From NCBI GenBank assembly GCA_964017195.1, contig OZ024894.1:4258847-4322846 (forward strand): 64,000 nucleotides of DNA. Reading direction: 5' to 3'. Of the stretch, positions 33,416 through 45,600 are shown in pieces (position 1 is the stretch's first letter; every line of letters starts with the position of its first letter). The DNA comes from Siderastrea radians. Lineage: Eukaryota > Cnidaria > Anthozoa > Scleractinia > Rhizangiidae. Under the pieces are notes generated by a model. It worked only from the letters and a program-made list of their open reading frames with translations, made no database searches and was not told the origin of the DNA. Position numbers and translations under genes: made by a program.

Positions 33416-35205
33416 AGTGCACCATAGGAAGCCCAAGCATAATATTTGAATATCATTAAAAATGGCGTTTCAAAATATAAGACTTTGTATGGGATTTCGA
33501 AGCGAACATTTTGAGCAATACATAACAACGAACTAACTGAATAAAGTTCATGAAATATTACATGGTGTTGTTTGCTATCCTTACAAATTTTAGGTCCATT
33601 TACTTAACTGTGTTAGTACGTGTATAATACATTGACAAGGAAGGAGTCATTTGGCCCGATTTAGCCACTATTACCGCTCGACACGTTTCGGAATTCGCTC
33701 GAATTTACCCACAAATATAGTTCAGGCTCCCATTCTGACTCAGCGACTTGTCAAAAAGAAGACATACAAGTGATTTTCTCAAAACCAATTGCACATACCT
33801 CGTGTCCCAAAAGAATTATCCACTGCACAAAATCATAATAGCATCTCAAAATAGGCCGCCATGGATGCGTGAGGATCCCGATAGCCCCGTTTGACCGCGG
33901 TCGGCACTGGACACCAGTCAAATCATGCCCTTATCGGGAGGGCCACGCTCGTTTTGGTCGTGTTACAATTGTAGTAACTATGACCCGGTACGGACACAAA
34001 ACTGTTGCTCCAACGTAGTCTGGTTCGCGCGAGAATGGTGGAATCGCTGCGCGGGACTCCGTGACCTTATGGAGAGAATTAAGTTATCGAAAGAAATTAA
34101 AACGATCTGGGCCGTTAGAAACTGAAAACGAGTCAAGAAAAAGAGAAAGTGAACCGTGTTTCTCCTTCCTCCTATATTTCTATTCATGCGTGGTAAATTG
34201 AACATATTTGCGTTGATGTACAAAACGTTTGTAATACAGGTCAGTCTACTGCGTTAATTTTAAATACGTACTCTGCGTGAATTGAATGTGTTCAATTTTT
34301 TGGAATCGTCGATAGGTTTTATATACCACTGAGGTATATTTTTTCGAACCGAAGTCGGCAAATTCATTTAAATTCATATCCTCACGCGCGTGAAAATGTT
34401 TTATTTTAAAATTGTTATAACTGTATATACAATATCTATTTCTATATTTGCATGAAGCCGGTCAGGTAACCTACTTATTAAAAAAACAAGAAAATATACA
34501 CCCTGAAAATGGATATAAATTCAGAAATGGGAATGATTTATTTTTGCTATCCGCTTGCAACACGCAGCGATTTTCTCACGCGAACCAGACTGCGTTGGAG
34601 CGACAATTTTGTGTCCGTACCGGGTCATAGTTACTACAATTGTAACACGACCAAAACGAGCGTGGCCCTCCCGATAAGGGCATGATTTGACTGGTGTCCA
34701 GTGCCGACCGCGGTCAAACGGGGCTATCGGGATCCTCACGCATCCATGGCGGCCTATTTTGAGATGCTATTACGATTTTGTGCAGTGGATAATTCTTTTG
34801 GGACACGAGGTATGTGCAATTGGTTTTGAGAAAATCACTTGTATGTCTTCCTTTTGTCAAGTCGCTAAGTCAGAATGGGAGCCTGAACTAGATTTGTGGG
34901 TAAATTCGAGCGAATTCCGAAACGTGTCGAGCGGTGATAGTGGCTAAATCGGGCCAAATGACTCCTTTCTTGTCAATGTATTATACACGTACTAACACAG
35001 TTAAGTAAATGGACCTAAAACTGCTCAAAATGCTTTGTAAGGATAGCAAACAACACCATGTAATGTTTCATGAACTTTATTCAGTTAGTTCGTTGTTATG
35101 TATTGCTCAAAATGTTCGCTTCGAAATCCCATACAAAGTCTTATATTTTTAAACGCCATTTTTAATAATATTCAAATATTATGCTTGGGGGTCCTGTGAG
35201 TGCAC
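33416..35205. repeat. Giant inverted repeat, arms about 645 bp, spacer about 500 bp
   Basis: The left arm 33416 to about 34060 is repeated inverted at about 34565-35205 with only scattered differences. Shared blocks include 'AGTGCAC' ends, 'CCCAAGCATAATATTTGAAT', 'ACCATGTAAT' (with ATTACATGGT opposite), 'GACCCGGTACGGACACAAAA' and 'GGCCGCCATGGATGCGTGAG'. The spacer has no recognisable gene. It could be a foldback transposon or a hairpin-RNA source. Confidence 0.9.
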
Positions 35206-35605
35206 TAAGTCAGTTTACCTATAAAAGAATAGCGGTCCAGCAATGTTTTGTTTAAATCTTTGGATCCTAAGAAACTGGCTACTTATATTATCACAGTGGC
35301 CGCTCATAACTCCAGATTAGGTACAAACCTTCTAAAACTACATATTTTCAGAACGGTAAACGTCAGGCATTCTAAAGTTTATTAACTCGCCAATGTGAAT
35401 ATTTGCTGATTCCAAGCCGATTCTAAAAAAACCTTAACGGCTTCGCAAGAAATGTATATCTTCATGTTACGATCATAAATCAGTGTTTACCTTAGTTCCC
35501 TTTTGTCCTCCTCAGCTATATAAAACTCCAAGTATCCTTCGCTATCGGAATCCCTCGGCATCCTAACGTGCACGTGAATCACAGCACTCGTTTATTAGCG
35601 TTAGA
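35206..35605. other. Spacer between inverted repeat and small ORF
   Basis: On the minus strand an ATG near 35563 opens 'MPRDSDSEGYLEFYIAEEDK' before a GTAAAC donor-like site near 35490. This could be a first coding exon, but no partner was found. Otherwise nothing was seen. Confidence 0.3.
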
Positions 35606-35779
35606 TCAACGCACAGTTTCGATACTATTCCAGTAAAAACGAACTTCCCGTCCACCATAGATAGCCTCTATATTTCTATCTCTTAATAATTCGCCAAAAC
35701 GTTGCTTCCGATGTTCCAAATTTATCAAAACAGAGCCATTTGGTTCGATCGAACCTAAGACTCCCATTCTGTCCGCCAT
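35606..35779 (-). CDS. Small unrecognised ORF, 57 aa
   Basis: The frame 'MADRMGVLGSIEPNGSVLIN' continues for 57 codons to TGA, ending 'RFYWNSIETVR'. Composition is protein-like (charged, with 'LEHRKQRFGELLRDRNIEA'), and a Met in a good context follows a CAAA leader. No family was recognised. It may be a short exon, an upstream ORF for the frame at about 35563, or part of a mobile element. Confidence 0.3.
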   Translation of the reverse strand: MADRMGVLGSIEPNGSVLINLEHRKQRFGELLRDRNIEAIYGGREVRFYWNSIETVR

Positions 35780-35888
35780 TTTGAATTGTTATCCATACCC
35801 AGTCTCGCTCGATCTTATTTTGTCATTGTATTGTTTGTAATGCAAAGCCATTCAAGTATATTAAAAAATCCCTTCTCTTCTAACCACA

Positions 35889-35960
35889 TCCTCGGTAGTA
35901 TAGTGGTGAGTATCCCCGCCTGTCACGCGGGAGACCGGGGTTCGATTCCCCGCCGGGGAG
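35889..35960 (+). tRNA. tRNA-Asp (GTC)
   Basis: The 72-nt sequence folds as a cloverleaf. The acceptor TCCTCGG pairs with CCGGGGA, with one T-G pair. The anticodon stem CCCGC/GCGGG holds loop CTGTCAC, and the T arm has 'GGTTCGATTCC'. A and B boxes are intact, and T-runs follow at about 35968-35980 as a pol III stop. No intron is present. Confidence 0.95.
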
Positions 35961-36138
35961 CGGAAAATTTTTCTTTTTCTCTACATTTCTCTTCCTCTTT
36001 TTTTTGGCACCCCAGTCATGTTTTTTAGGGGGAGGAGGGAAATTAATACCCTTTTTTTTCTTACAACATTGTGAATTCAATCAATCACTAATTAAACGAG
36101 TTTGTACTTTTGTTCTAAATCTAGTGATAGTGGTAGTA

Positions 36139-38377
36139 ATGCATCAGTCAATTCCAACTGCGCCCATGCCCCCCCCCCGGGCTAACCCCCGGGCATTAGC
36201 ATTTTTTTTCTCTTGGATCGCAAATTGCCGGGCGTGGGGACACTTTAGCTGCCAAATGCCCCGCGGTGGGGACTAAGGAAGAGGGCAAATGCCCAGCCCC
36301 GGGATTGACGTCCCCAATCAACACTGCAGCAGTTTTCATTTATTGCACAATGATGCCACTTTCAGCATTTTTATGTGTGATTTTTCTTTTCTGTAGCCTG
36401 CCTCACAGTCTTCTATTGTTTGTAATGGAACTATCTGATGTTTAACATAATAATAAAGGGGCGTTAACAAAACCCGAAACATGGAACATTCCGGAACATC
36501 CCGGAACATTCCGGAACATCCCGGAACAGGGCAAATTATCACAAAATAAATGAAAAAAAGAGTAATAAAAAAATTCTGATCGTCGATAAAAGATAATAAA
36601 TAAAGTAAAATAGAATAAAATGAAATAAAATAAAATAAACGATATAGAATAAATGGATAAATCTGTGACTAAATGAACGAATATGCTAACTCTGGCTAAA
36701 TGCGTCTCATTTCTTGAATTCAAAATATCTCGGATAACATTGAGGCTTTATTTTGGGTATCGAGAGACGGTTTACTTGATATGAGAAAATTAAAGCATTT
36801 TCTCAGTCACGCATGCAGTAGTATCCTTTGGCGTCGCATGACGACACTAAGAACGGCTGCATAGGAGACTACGCATGCAGTCACGTAGTTCCACTTTCCT
36901 GGTACGCTTTTGAGTTTCGGTCTCATGTTTATTCGGTTGTTTAAGGACGTTTTGTGTTTAAGTTGATTTCCAAAGTAAAAGTGTGCAGAGATGAATGAAC
37001 GTAAATTATACTAACCAAAAAAAAGGAGTCCACCCTACATTAAATACCTTTTGTCAAACCAGCTCCTAATTTTTCTCTTTGTTCGTCTACACAATCTCTT
37101 CTGTTCGTTCCAAAAGTCAGCTGTTCTACACTTGGGGATCGCACCTTCTAAGATAACAAATTTCCCTCCCTTTCTTACGCTGCAACTGAAAAAAAGCACC
37201 GCTTTCGGTGAAGGTTTGTGTTTCAAACTGAAATATCCGACACAAAAATTATATCAGTTTTTTAGTTTATTTATTATTTTTATAAATTCTTGCCTTTGTC
37301 TTTTCTCCGCCGTAATGATGAGTTAATTTGATGTAGTTTTACTTTTGTTCAGTTTTTCTGCAAATCCAGATCTTTGTCACAGATCTGGTAACTCTCACTG
37401 GTTACTATGTGGCTTAATCAATTTTTTTTTAATTTCATGGGGAGGCCAAGAATAAGGCAAGAAACCAACACGGTAGAAAATCACATGAAAAAATTGGCGG
37501 GAAAGTACTACTGTTACACCTTACTTTAAATTTTGTTTGTTTGTTTGTTTGTTCGTTTGTTTTTTGATTGTTTCTTTAATCGCTTTCTCTTGAAATCTTT
37601 CTTTCACTCTTTTTTTTCATTTATTTTGTGATAATTTGCCCTGTTCCGGGATGTTCCGGAATGTTCCGGAATATTCCGGGATGTTCCGGAATGTTCCATG
37701 TTCCGGGTTTTGTTAACGCCCATAATAAAGTTAGTATAAATGCCAAGCGATGATACTTTAATACTTCACAGACAACAATACTACATGAACTGCATGAAGT
37801 TGATTGTTACTTTAATGTTTTGTTTTAAACAGTTCGCTGGTACACAAAAATCTTGACATTATAAAAGTCTGTTGTAACGTCATCTGTTGTGAATATTTTA
37901 ATAATATGCAAAAGTATAAAACGACGATCCCTATACACATGTTTAGAATTCAATAATCGATCGTAATAGTTTAAGAATCATCGCAACCAAATTTTGCTTA
38001 AATCCTTGTTCAAAGAAGCATGCGTTAGTCGATTCACGTTGATCGTTCCCAATCTCGCTATCTACAGTGATAGTTGTGCCTTGATAAGCAATGAAGAAAT
38101 GCATAAAATGGAAAAAACCTCCACAAGTTTGTCCAGTCCTTAACGGACGATCCAATCTGCGACGAACTGCTGGTCCTTTGCGATAAAATCCTCCATGTTT
38201 GGAGTTCGAGTCGGAAACCCCGTGTGTGTCAAAAGCCCGGGGGTAGGCAAATGCCCGACCCCCGGGCAGTGCCAGATTTGCTAATGCCCACCCCCAGGAC
38301 TGACAAGGCACGCAAATGCCCCGTAGTTGCCCGGGGGGGGGGGGGGAGATGGGCGCAGCTGGAATTGACTGATGCAT
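36139..38377. mobile_element. C-tract foldback element with ATGCAT ends, carrying a nested element
   Basis: Inverted ends 'ATGCATCAGTCAATTCCA' are followed by 'CTGCGCCCAT' and a C-run ending CGGGC; the right end has the complementary G-run. Without the nested 1263-bp element and its 9-bp duplication it is about 967 bp, close to the related 897-bp element at 60779-61675. No clear target duplication was seen. Confidence 0.85.
36459..37721. mobile_element. Nested element with 17-bp TIRs and 9-bp TSD
   Basis: Perfect inverted ends 'GGGCGTTAACAAAACCC'. 'ATAATAAAG' is duplicated at 36450-36458 and 37722-37730. Both subterminal zones carry 'GGAACATTCC' / 'CCGGAACATCC' tandem palindromes and 'GGCAAATTATCACAAAATAA'. 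A 9-bp duplication suggests a Mutator-like mover. No transposase was recognised. Confidence 0.92.
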
Positions 38378-39683
38378 AAAAATATTTCCCTTTACGTCTT
38401 TTGCCAGAAACCCGCTTCAAGCTTTTGTACCTTTTCAGTTCAGTGGTTAACTCTCCGAGGAAGAGGCTTCTAGGGATTCGTAGAGAACTCACAAACCTGC
38501 TCTATTTCCGTGACCATTTGTGTGGTAAATGCAATGCGAGCGAAGCATCAAGAGTAACCAACTGCTTTGCTAAAAATTGACCCTTAGTTGATGGCGTAGC
38601 CCCAGCAAACCTTAATTTGCTCCTTTATCTTTCTGAAAGAAAAATTTGTTGAACATCAGTGAATGAAACTGAGGGAAAAGCTTGCCAGACGCGAATCGCT
38701 ATGTCTAGATCTTTTCAGAAATATTATACAGGACGGAAACCATGAGCTAGCCGATTTGCTGCCACCAAAGTCAACTCATAATAGGCAGCTGAGATCAAGG
38801 AGAGTTTGTAATATTCCGATGTGCAAAACAAACCGCTATAAGAATAGTTTAATCATCAGCCATAGCAAAAAATTTTAATGTATATTTTACTCGATTTTAT
38901 TTTTTAATGAACGTATATTTCTTTTTATTGTATATAGATTTTATAGTAAATTGTACATTTTTTTGATATTCTACCCTCTTTTACTATTTTTTGATATTTT
39001 ATGTTGATATAGAGTATAATTATGGATTTCTGTTTCTTGTAATAGGCACTTAATTCAGTCGTTTAGACTGCGAAGTGTCAGTTTTTCAATAAACGAATTA
39101 CTATTCTATACTACTGCCGTTCCTTCAAATTGGTGTATGAAAACATAAATGAGAGAACATGATGGGTGGTTGATCTTGAAAGTCATTATGAAAGGTGTAT
39201 TTTCCTTATGTAAATCCGGCGATGCAGATCATGAATTAAACGTCAAGCCGATATCAGCTGGCATTTAAAGTCATCAGAAATGGCAGTACAATTTGCGTCA
39301 CGATTAAATAACTTTGAGAAACGTTTTCAAACTCACTCTCATGTAAAGCTTGCGTGTCTCAGCGATGATCCCGAGATATGCCTTTGGTTTCAGGTTCACA
39401 GCTTGTAATCCAGATCTTCGTAGGTGCAAAGTGGAAGTCAAGCAAATCAACGGACCGTGGAAAAACAGTAAATTGTAAATTACAGAAACCGTTGTGGTTA
39501 ATTGTATGAGCCAGTAAGCACGAAAAGGCCTAGTGACAAACGAGGAAATGTTGACGTCAAGTAGAAATCCCTCGGCAGAATTCCTGTTTCAGGTTGCGAA
39601 TTTTTACGTAGTTAACAAAAGATCGAGGAAACAAGGTGAAAAAGATCTGTTTGGTGAAGGACAGCATGGCTTCGGCCTAGATA
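38378..39683. other. Region between C-tract element and CUB-FN3 gene
   Basis: It holds a LINE C-terminal scrap at 38663-38878 with its AT-rich 3' tail and a possible 'CAATAAACG' end near 39090. Nothing else was recognised. Confidence 0.45.
38663..38878 (+). pseudogene. LINE reverse-transcriptase C-terminal remnant
   Basis: The frame carries 'HELADLLPPKSTHNRQLRSR' and 'TNRYKNSLI', resembling the extreme C-terminus of cnidarian non-LTR retrotransposon polyproteins. It is opened by a stop just upstream and followed by AT-rich 3' tail sequence. Only the last 70 or so residues are left. Confidence 0.5.
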
Positions 39684-42600
39684 ATGTTCAATGTTGTAGG
39701 TGAGCTAGAGTTATATCGAGTTTACTTATGATTTTATCATAAGATTTCACACAGTAGCCAGTAAATGGTCACAACTACGTAACTAAGTGGCAATGAGTCT
39801 CAAATTAGCTGATGTACAGAAAAGCTACGGAGACGTGAAAGACAAAAGCTCACCACACAGACAAGATATATGTTGGCATGTTTTACATGATGATCTTGAA
39901 GTTTTATACTGATAGGAATGTGAGGGTCGGATGAGGGAAGTTCGGCAATTTATAATGCACTTGATGCACACAGGTGTTGCAATTCTTGACCAACTAAAGG
40001 TGATCGCTTGAGAGAAATCGACGCTTTTATATCAAGAGATTCTCTATACACTATGATGGTTAGACTTAGGACCGACGGAAACATCGTCTCTAAGAAAAAT
40101 TCAAATCTATTCAATGGTGTGTCTCGGCAAGAAAGGTTTTCGAGCTGAATCAATCTAAATCTCTTACCTTTTTTCTATTCGGTAGTCGCTGTTTTGCGGA
40201 AATTGCAAAACTGTGCGACGGCATCGATCTGCAATCTCGATTGGCGACTAGCCGCCACTGACTTTAACTCCCAGGAATCGGTGGCACTTGATCGACTGTC
40301 ACGAACCAGTTCAGAGCTGAAATGTCTTGTCAGTTCTTGCTCAGTGTACTAACATTACATTTTTGTTTTACCCTTTTTCCTGTTTTACACGCCTTCCTTA
40401 TTTTTTTTAAATTGCCTATTTTAAAATATATATTTGTGTTTTTCTTTGTTGCAGTTGTTTTCTCTGCGAACCTTGTAGAAGCTGATCGTAAGTACCTTGT
40501 AAACGGGTTGTTATTAAGCCAAGAAGGGGGAACTGGAACCCGGGAGGGCTACTCAATAAAGTTTTATACAAGGAGGCTCCGCCCGGAGGTTCAAACCCTT
40601 ACCATTTAATATAATACTTATTTTTACCAAAATGGTACCCCTTTCATATACCTAGAGCAAAATTGCACCCCTTTCTTATACCTCAAGGATAACCCAAAAC
40701 AACAGAATATCCTATAATCGCCACGTTTTTCCTGGATTTCAGTCGTTCTGACTCAGTTGCGTAGTCATTTCTGTCAAAATGTGGTACTCTTTGATACACT
40801 TCGCTTTAGCCACCATTTCTTCCACTTTGCAGCTGATTTTATGACCCTTTCGTATACTGAAATGGCAATTTTCCCGACTCTTTCCGGCGGAGGCACCCCT
40901 TTCGGGCGGAGCCTCCCCGTATAGCCCACCATTGGGAGTACCCCCCCCCCCCTCCGCGAACTGGAGTGGGGAACGGAGAACAAGTTAGGTTAAGGTAATG
41001 GGCTCCTGGTTAGGGAAATTTTGAATTTTTGTAGAGAATACCGCTGGCCGCTTTTCCTTCGTTTGTCATTTTATCCCTGCCATCTCTTGAAAATGTTCTT
41101 AGTGGACACCCTAAAAATGTCATCTTATTTAAATGCAACATATCGTTTCCATTTTCAAGCTTGTTTTAGCGACGTACATGGATTGATTCAAAAGAAATGC
41201 CCTCTCCGGAACTCCCTTCCTTGCTAATGTCAACTGGGGCGCGTTTCTCAAAAGCCCCGGAAAGCCATTCGTAAAAATATGAACCACTCATTCTTCAAAG
41301 CTGTCATTTTAGCTTGCCTTTAAGACAAAAAATATTTAGCTTATAGCAAAGTTTTCTGCTTAGAAACGTCTTTGTTTACAAGATACATTGTGAATTATAG
41401 TGCCCTAAATGGGCCCGAAAAGTTTCGGGGCTTTTGAGAAACGCACGCCTGGGCCGGTTGTTCGAGAGCCGACCGTGAAAGCTAACCTGGTGTTGACTGT
41501 TTCTGTTTTTTTTTTCTTTTTGAAAAGCGTTTTCGCTGCAGTTTAAAGGCATCCAAAGTTTAAGAGAAAATGAAACACAAAAAGAATTGCGGAAATCCAC
41601 ATCGTCAGGCAGAATTGAAACAGAATTGAAATTGTCCTCGACTAAATTAAAAAGGCCCTGAAAGGGATGAGTAGCGAAAAGCGAGTTTAATTCTTTTCGG
41701 AATTTCAGAAACAGATCCAGAATTTTATCATTCACTTTGCAGGGTGGAAAAGGGGAGGGAAGCATTGTTCCTTGCTAGACTTCGGGGCTTAAGGAAGAAT
41801 GCTTCTCCCAAAAAGGTAGGGAATGGAGATTACAAAATATTCTGAGGGTGGGGAGAGGGAGGCCGGAAGGCTACAACTCCTTCAAACTCTCCTTGATTCC
41901 ATTCATGGTACGTTAAATGGTTTACATTATAACATCGATTTTAATTTTCCGTGTAGCTTGTGCCCCAGGAGGAGTTACGCTAAGTGGAGCCCCAAGTGGT
42001 TTCGTGTCAAGCCCTAACTTTCCAGGCAACTTCCCACCGAATTCCATTTGTATCTGGAATATCACTGTTCCCAGCGGGCGAATCAAGTTAACCTTCTTGA
42101 ATTTCACTTTTGAGTCAAGTGATCAAACACAGTGTTCATCAAATGACCAAGGTGCCCGTCTCGTAATCACAAATGTTGCACATTCAACTCCATTACAGTT
42201 CTGTGGCCAATCAATTCCTGATCCTGTTTACTCTGTGGGGAATTACCTAGGAATCCAGTTGTTTACTGGCAGCAATGTGTACTCAGGATTTAATGCATCT
42301 TACGAAACAATCACAGATGACATGTGTAAGTACTTAGCTAACATCCCATACTGACTGGACATAATTGGGTAGTTTTCCTTTTGTAAGAATTTGAGGTTTA
42401 ATTAAGATCTGTAAGATGTCTATGCTAACTCTGTAGTTTAAGATCCCACTGTTCAATATATGAAATCCGCAGTTCAAATATATGATTATTATTTCATATA
42501 TTGATATTCATTATGAGATGTTGTTCATAAAGAAGAGTAAGCCAAGCCTGAACACGCAATCGGACCGCTCTATCAGCGCAAAACTATTTGTTTAGACAGA

Positions 42601-45600
42601 TACTTACCACACACACACACACACACACACACACTTAATTACAATGCCAAATATGTTACTTATTGTTACGTTTTTTTATCACCTCACCCTGTATATATTA
42701 GTTCGCAGTTGCTATAGCAACTGAGAACTATTGGGCTGTCCTGGCGTAAACAGTCGGTGTGGCGTTAGTGTGTTAACTTTTTGGCAACAAGACCACAAAG
42801 CCATTCAAAGTAGAATCCTTCGAGGTGTAATAGACAAGTTTTGAGGGGCTCTTAACCAAGTTTTGCCGGCGCAGTCTCTATGGATGAAGAATTAATCGGA
42901 GTGTTTGGATCCTCGAAAATATCGTAGATTTTGATTTGCAAAGACAACGTAGGAAGGAATCGGAAGGAAAAGTTTACTCAGGAGCATGTCAGGACTCGCT
43001 GGTCTTAAGTTTAGGTTGGCGTTCGCCAGCGGGTTAGGAACAGCTGGACGAGGAAAGAAATTGGTTGTTAAGTTTAATTGCTGTCGAAAAAATTGCAAAG
43101 AAGTCTTTGTGTGTTGATGTTTCTGATCTACAAGTGCAAACATTTCTTTATGCATAAGTTGTCTGGGGGAGATAATTGGTCATAATTAATGAAGTCCAAG
43201 AAAGGCGATTGTGTACGTTTGCATTGTGTACGGGTTTTAGTTATAAACTATCAAAAAATGATCCACACCTTACAGAGTTCAAGGACTTTATTGACAGCTT
43301 TCAGTTTGAGTTTTATGTGGTTTACTTTGAGCTGATATATAGTGTATGTTGCTCGGAATTAGGCTTGGTACCCACTAACGACATAACGATCATAATCATA
43401 ATCATAAGCACAAACATAACGCCGTTATTTCGCTTGTGTCCGAGTGGGAATGCCTAAAAACATAATCATAAATGCACTAACGATCGACATAATCATAATC
43501 ATAAGAAACTGATCGAACATTTTCTTATGATTATGATTATGTCTTTGGTTAATGATTATGTCGTCCTTAAGATACCGGTTCCCACTAGATCATAAGAACC
43601 TTATGTTTATGGTTATGATTATGTCATCCTTAAGATACCGGTTCCCACTAGATCATAAGAACCTTATGTTTATGGTTATGATTATGTCGTCCTTAAGATA
43701 CCGGTTCCCACTAGATCATAAGAACCTAATGTTTCTGGTTATGATTATGATTATGTTTATGATCGTTGTCCCTAGTGGGTACCAAGCCTTATCGGCCAGT
43801 CAGGAGTTTCCCCGTAGGCGCGTATTTAAAATTCTGGCATCATTGCCAGAAGAGTCCTGACTCTTTCCCGTTATTGAGCTCTCCAGAATCGACCGTTATT
43901 GAAGTTTTCTTGGTTTCTGTATTTCATGTCCGCAGTTTAGTTTCGTAGTTCCCACAGTTGAATGTATTCGTGGTTATGACATTGATCTGACGATTTACCC
44001 GTTATTCTGAACTTCCCAAATGATGTTTGTTCTTTGATGATCACCAGAAAGATTCTTGAAATCGTTGTCATCAAGCTGCAAAAATGTTTTGTGTTTTCTC
44101 TCGCTTAGCCTTTTAGAACAATCATATATATTCGTGAGGTTTTCCTGACACGAAAGCTATATTTAAATTTGATTTTCATAATTCAATTAGTAGAATCGTG
44201 TTTACCAAGGTGTGCATGATTTTTGACACGAAAGTAAAATTTTGTCAATCACGAGTTTTTAAATAAACTCAAACAACTTATATACAAGCAAAATTAGGCC
44301 AACGTCTGTTTCTCTTTAATTATGTAAGTATTCTTAAGACTGCATTTATTCTGTTATTACGAAAAAAAAAAAGATTTCCCAGACTTATGACAGCATATTT
44401 CTTTTCAAATGCTGGACTACGTTTTCGTGGTTTCCCCCTTATTCTTTAGTTTTGAGCTGCCTTTTACCTGTTTAATGGTGATGCTCTCTATCATGCAACC
44501 AAATCCTACTCCTGATAACACTGATATACGCTGGACAACAAAGACAGCAGAGAGTCAGACAAAATAGTAGTAGCATCTAAAAAACAACTGCAAACTATCC
44601 AAACGGATCAGCGTACGCGTATAGCCGTCGAATTTGCCCGTTGAAATTTTTTATTGTTTTTAAGCTTGGGAACAATAAAAAATTTCAACAAACAAATCCG
44701 ACGGCTATACGCGTATGCTGCAAATGTAGCCTGCGTAGCTGGCGGTTTTGTTGGGGAGCGCGCGCGAGCGGCGAAGCCGCGAAAACGAGTGGCAAGGCCG
44801 CGAGGGGAGCCTCGTGCCCACTCCCCTCGCGGCTTTGCCGCTCGTCTTCGCGGCTTCGCCGCTTGCGCGCGCTCCCCAACAAAACCGCCAGCTACGCAGG
44901 CTACTGCAAATGCAACCCTAAGAATACTGCAACCCTAAGACAATTTAAATTATATTTTCTCACTTGAAAGTGATGTCATGGCGACATCGGAACGTTGTGT
45001 TTTTTCGCTAATTTTTATTCTTAAATGCTCAACTAACAAAAGTGTAAGATAACAGTGAGAACAAAGACAATTTAAATCAGTACACGTCTATTTCGCAAAA
45101 CTAGTACACAGGAGAAAAGGAAACGGCTTCAATCTGCAGGAACAGACAGGATACAAAACCGCACAGTGTTGTTTACACTCAGGTTTCTGATCATAAGGAT
45201 TCGTGCCATGCAGAGAAAATTCGTAAAAAAACATTACGTTACGTAACGTTACGTTAGAGACCTTACACAACCACAACAACCACGCCGAGGAAAACGTCTT
45301 CAAAAAAGTTCAGTTATTTCAATCTTCTTCGCAGTTTTCCCGAATCATGCAATTTGTCTTGTGTTTACAAAGTATCCAGGAGATGAATTCATAGGGACGA
45401 TGAATAATTTCAGAAATGCATTTGAAACGTTCACGTTCTGCATAAAACCCAGGATTTTGCAATTTCAAGTTACGATGTTTTTTTGCAGAGGACAACAAAC
45501 AAATGTATCAAAGTGTATAGTTATAAGGCGCATGAAGAACAATTATGTTGCTAGTGACTCTTTGGTTAGCGAAGTTCTGGTTGCCGTCGCCGTGATGGTT

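Noticed and set aside
40322..40609. 95-residue hydrophobic frame as the CUB-FN3 N-terminus
   Set aside because: A strong pyrimidine-rich acceptor at 40454 and the shared 33-nt exon design favour splicing; still listed as an alternative start.
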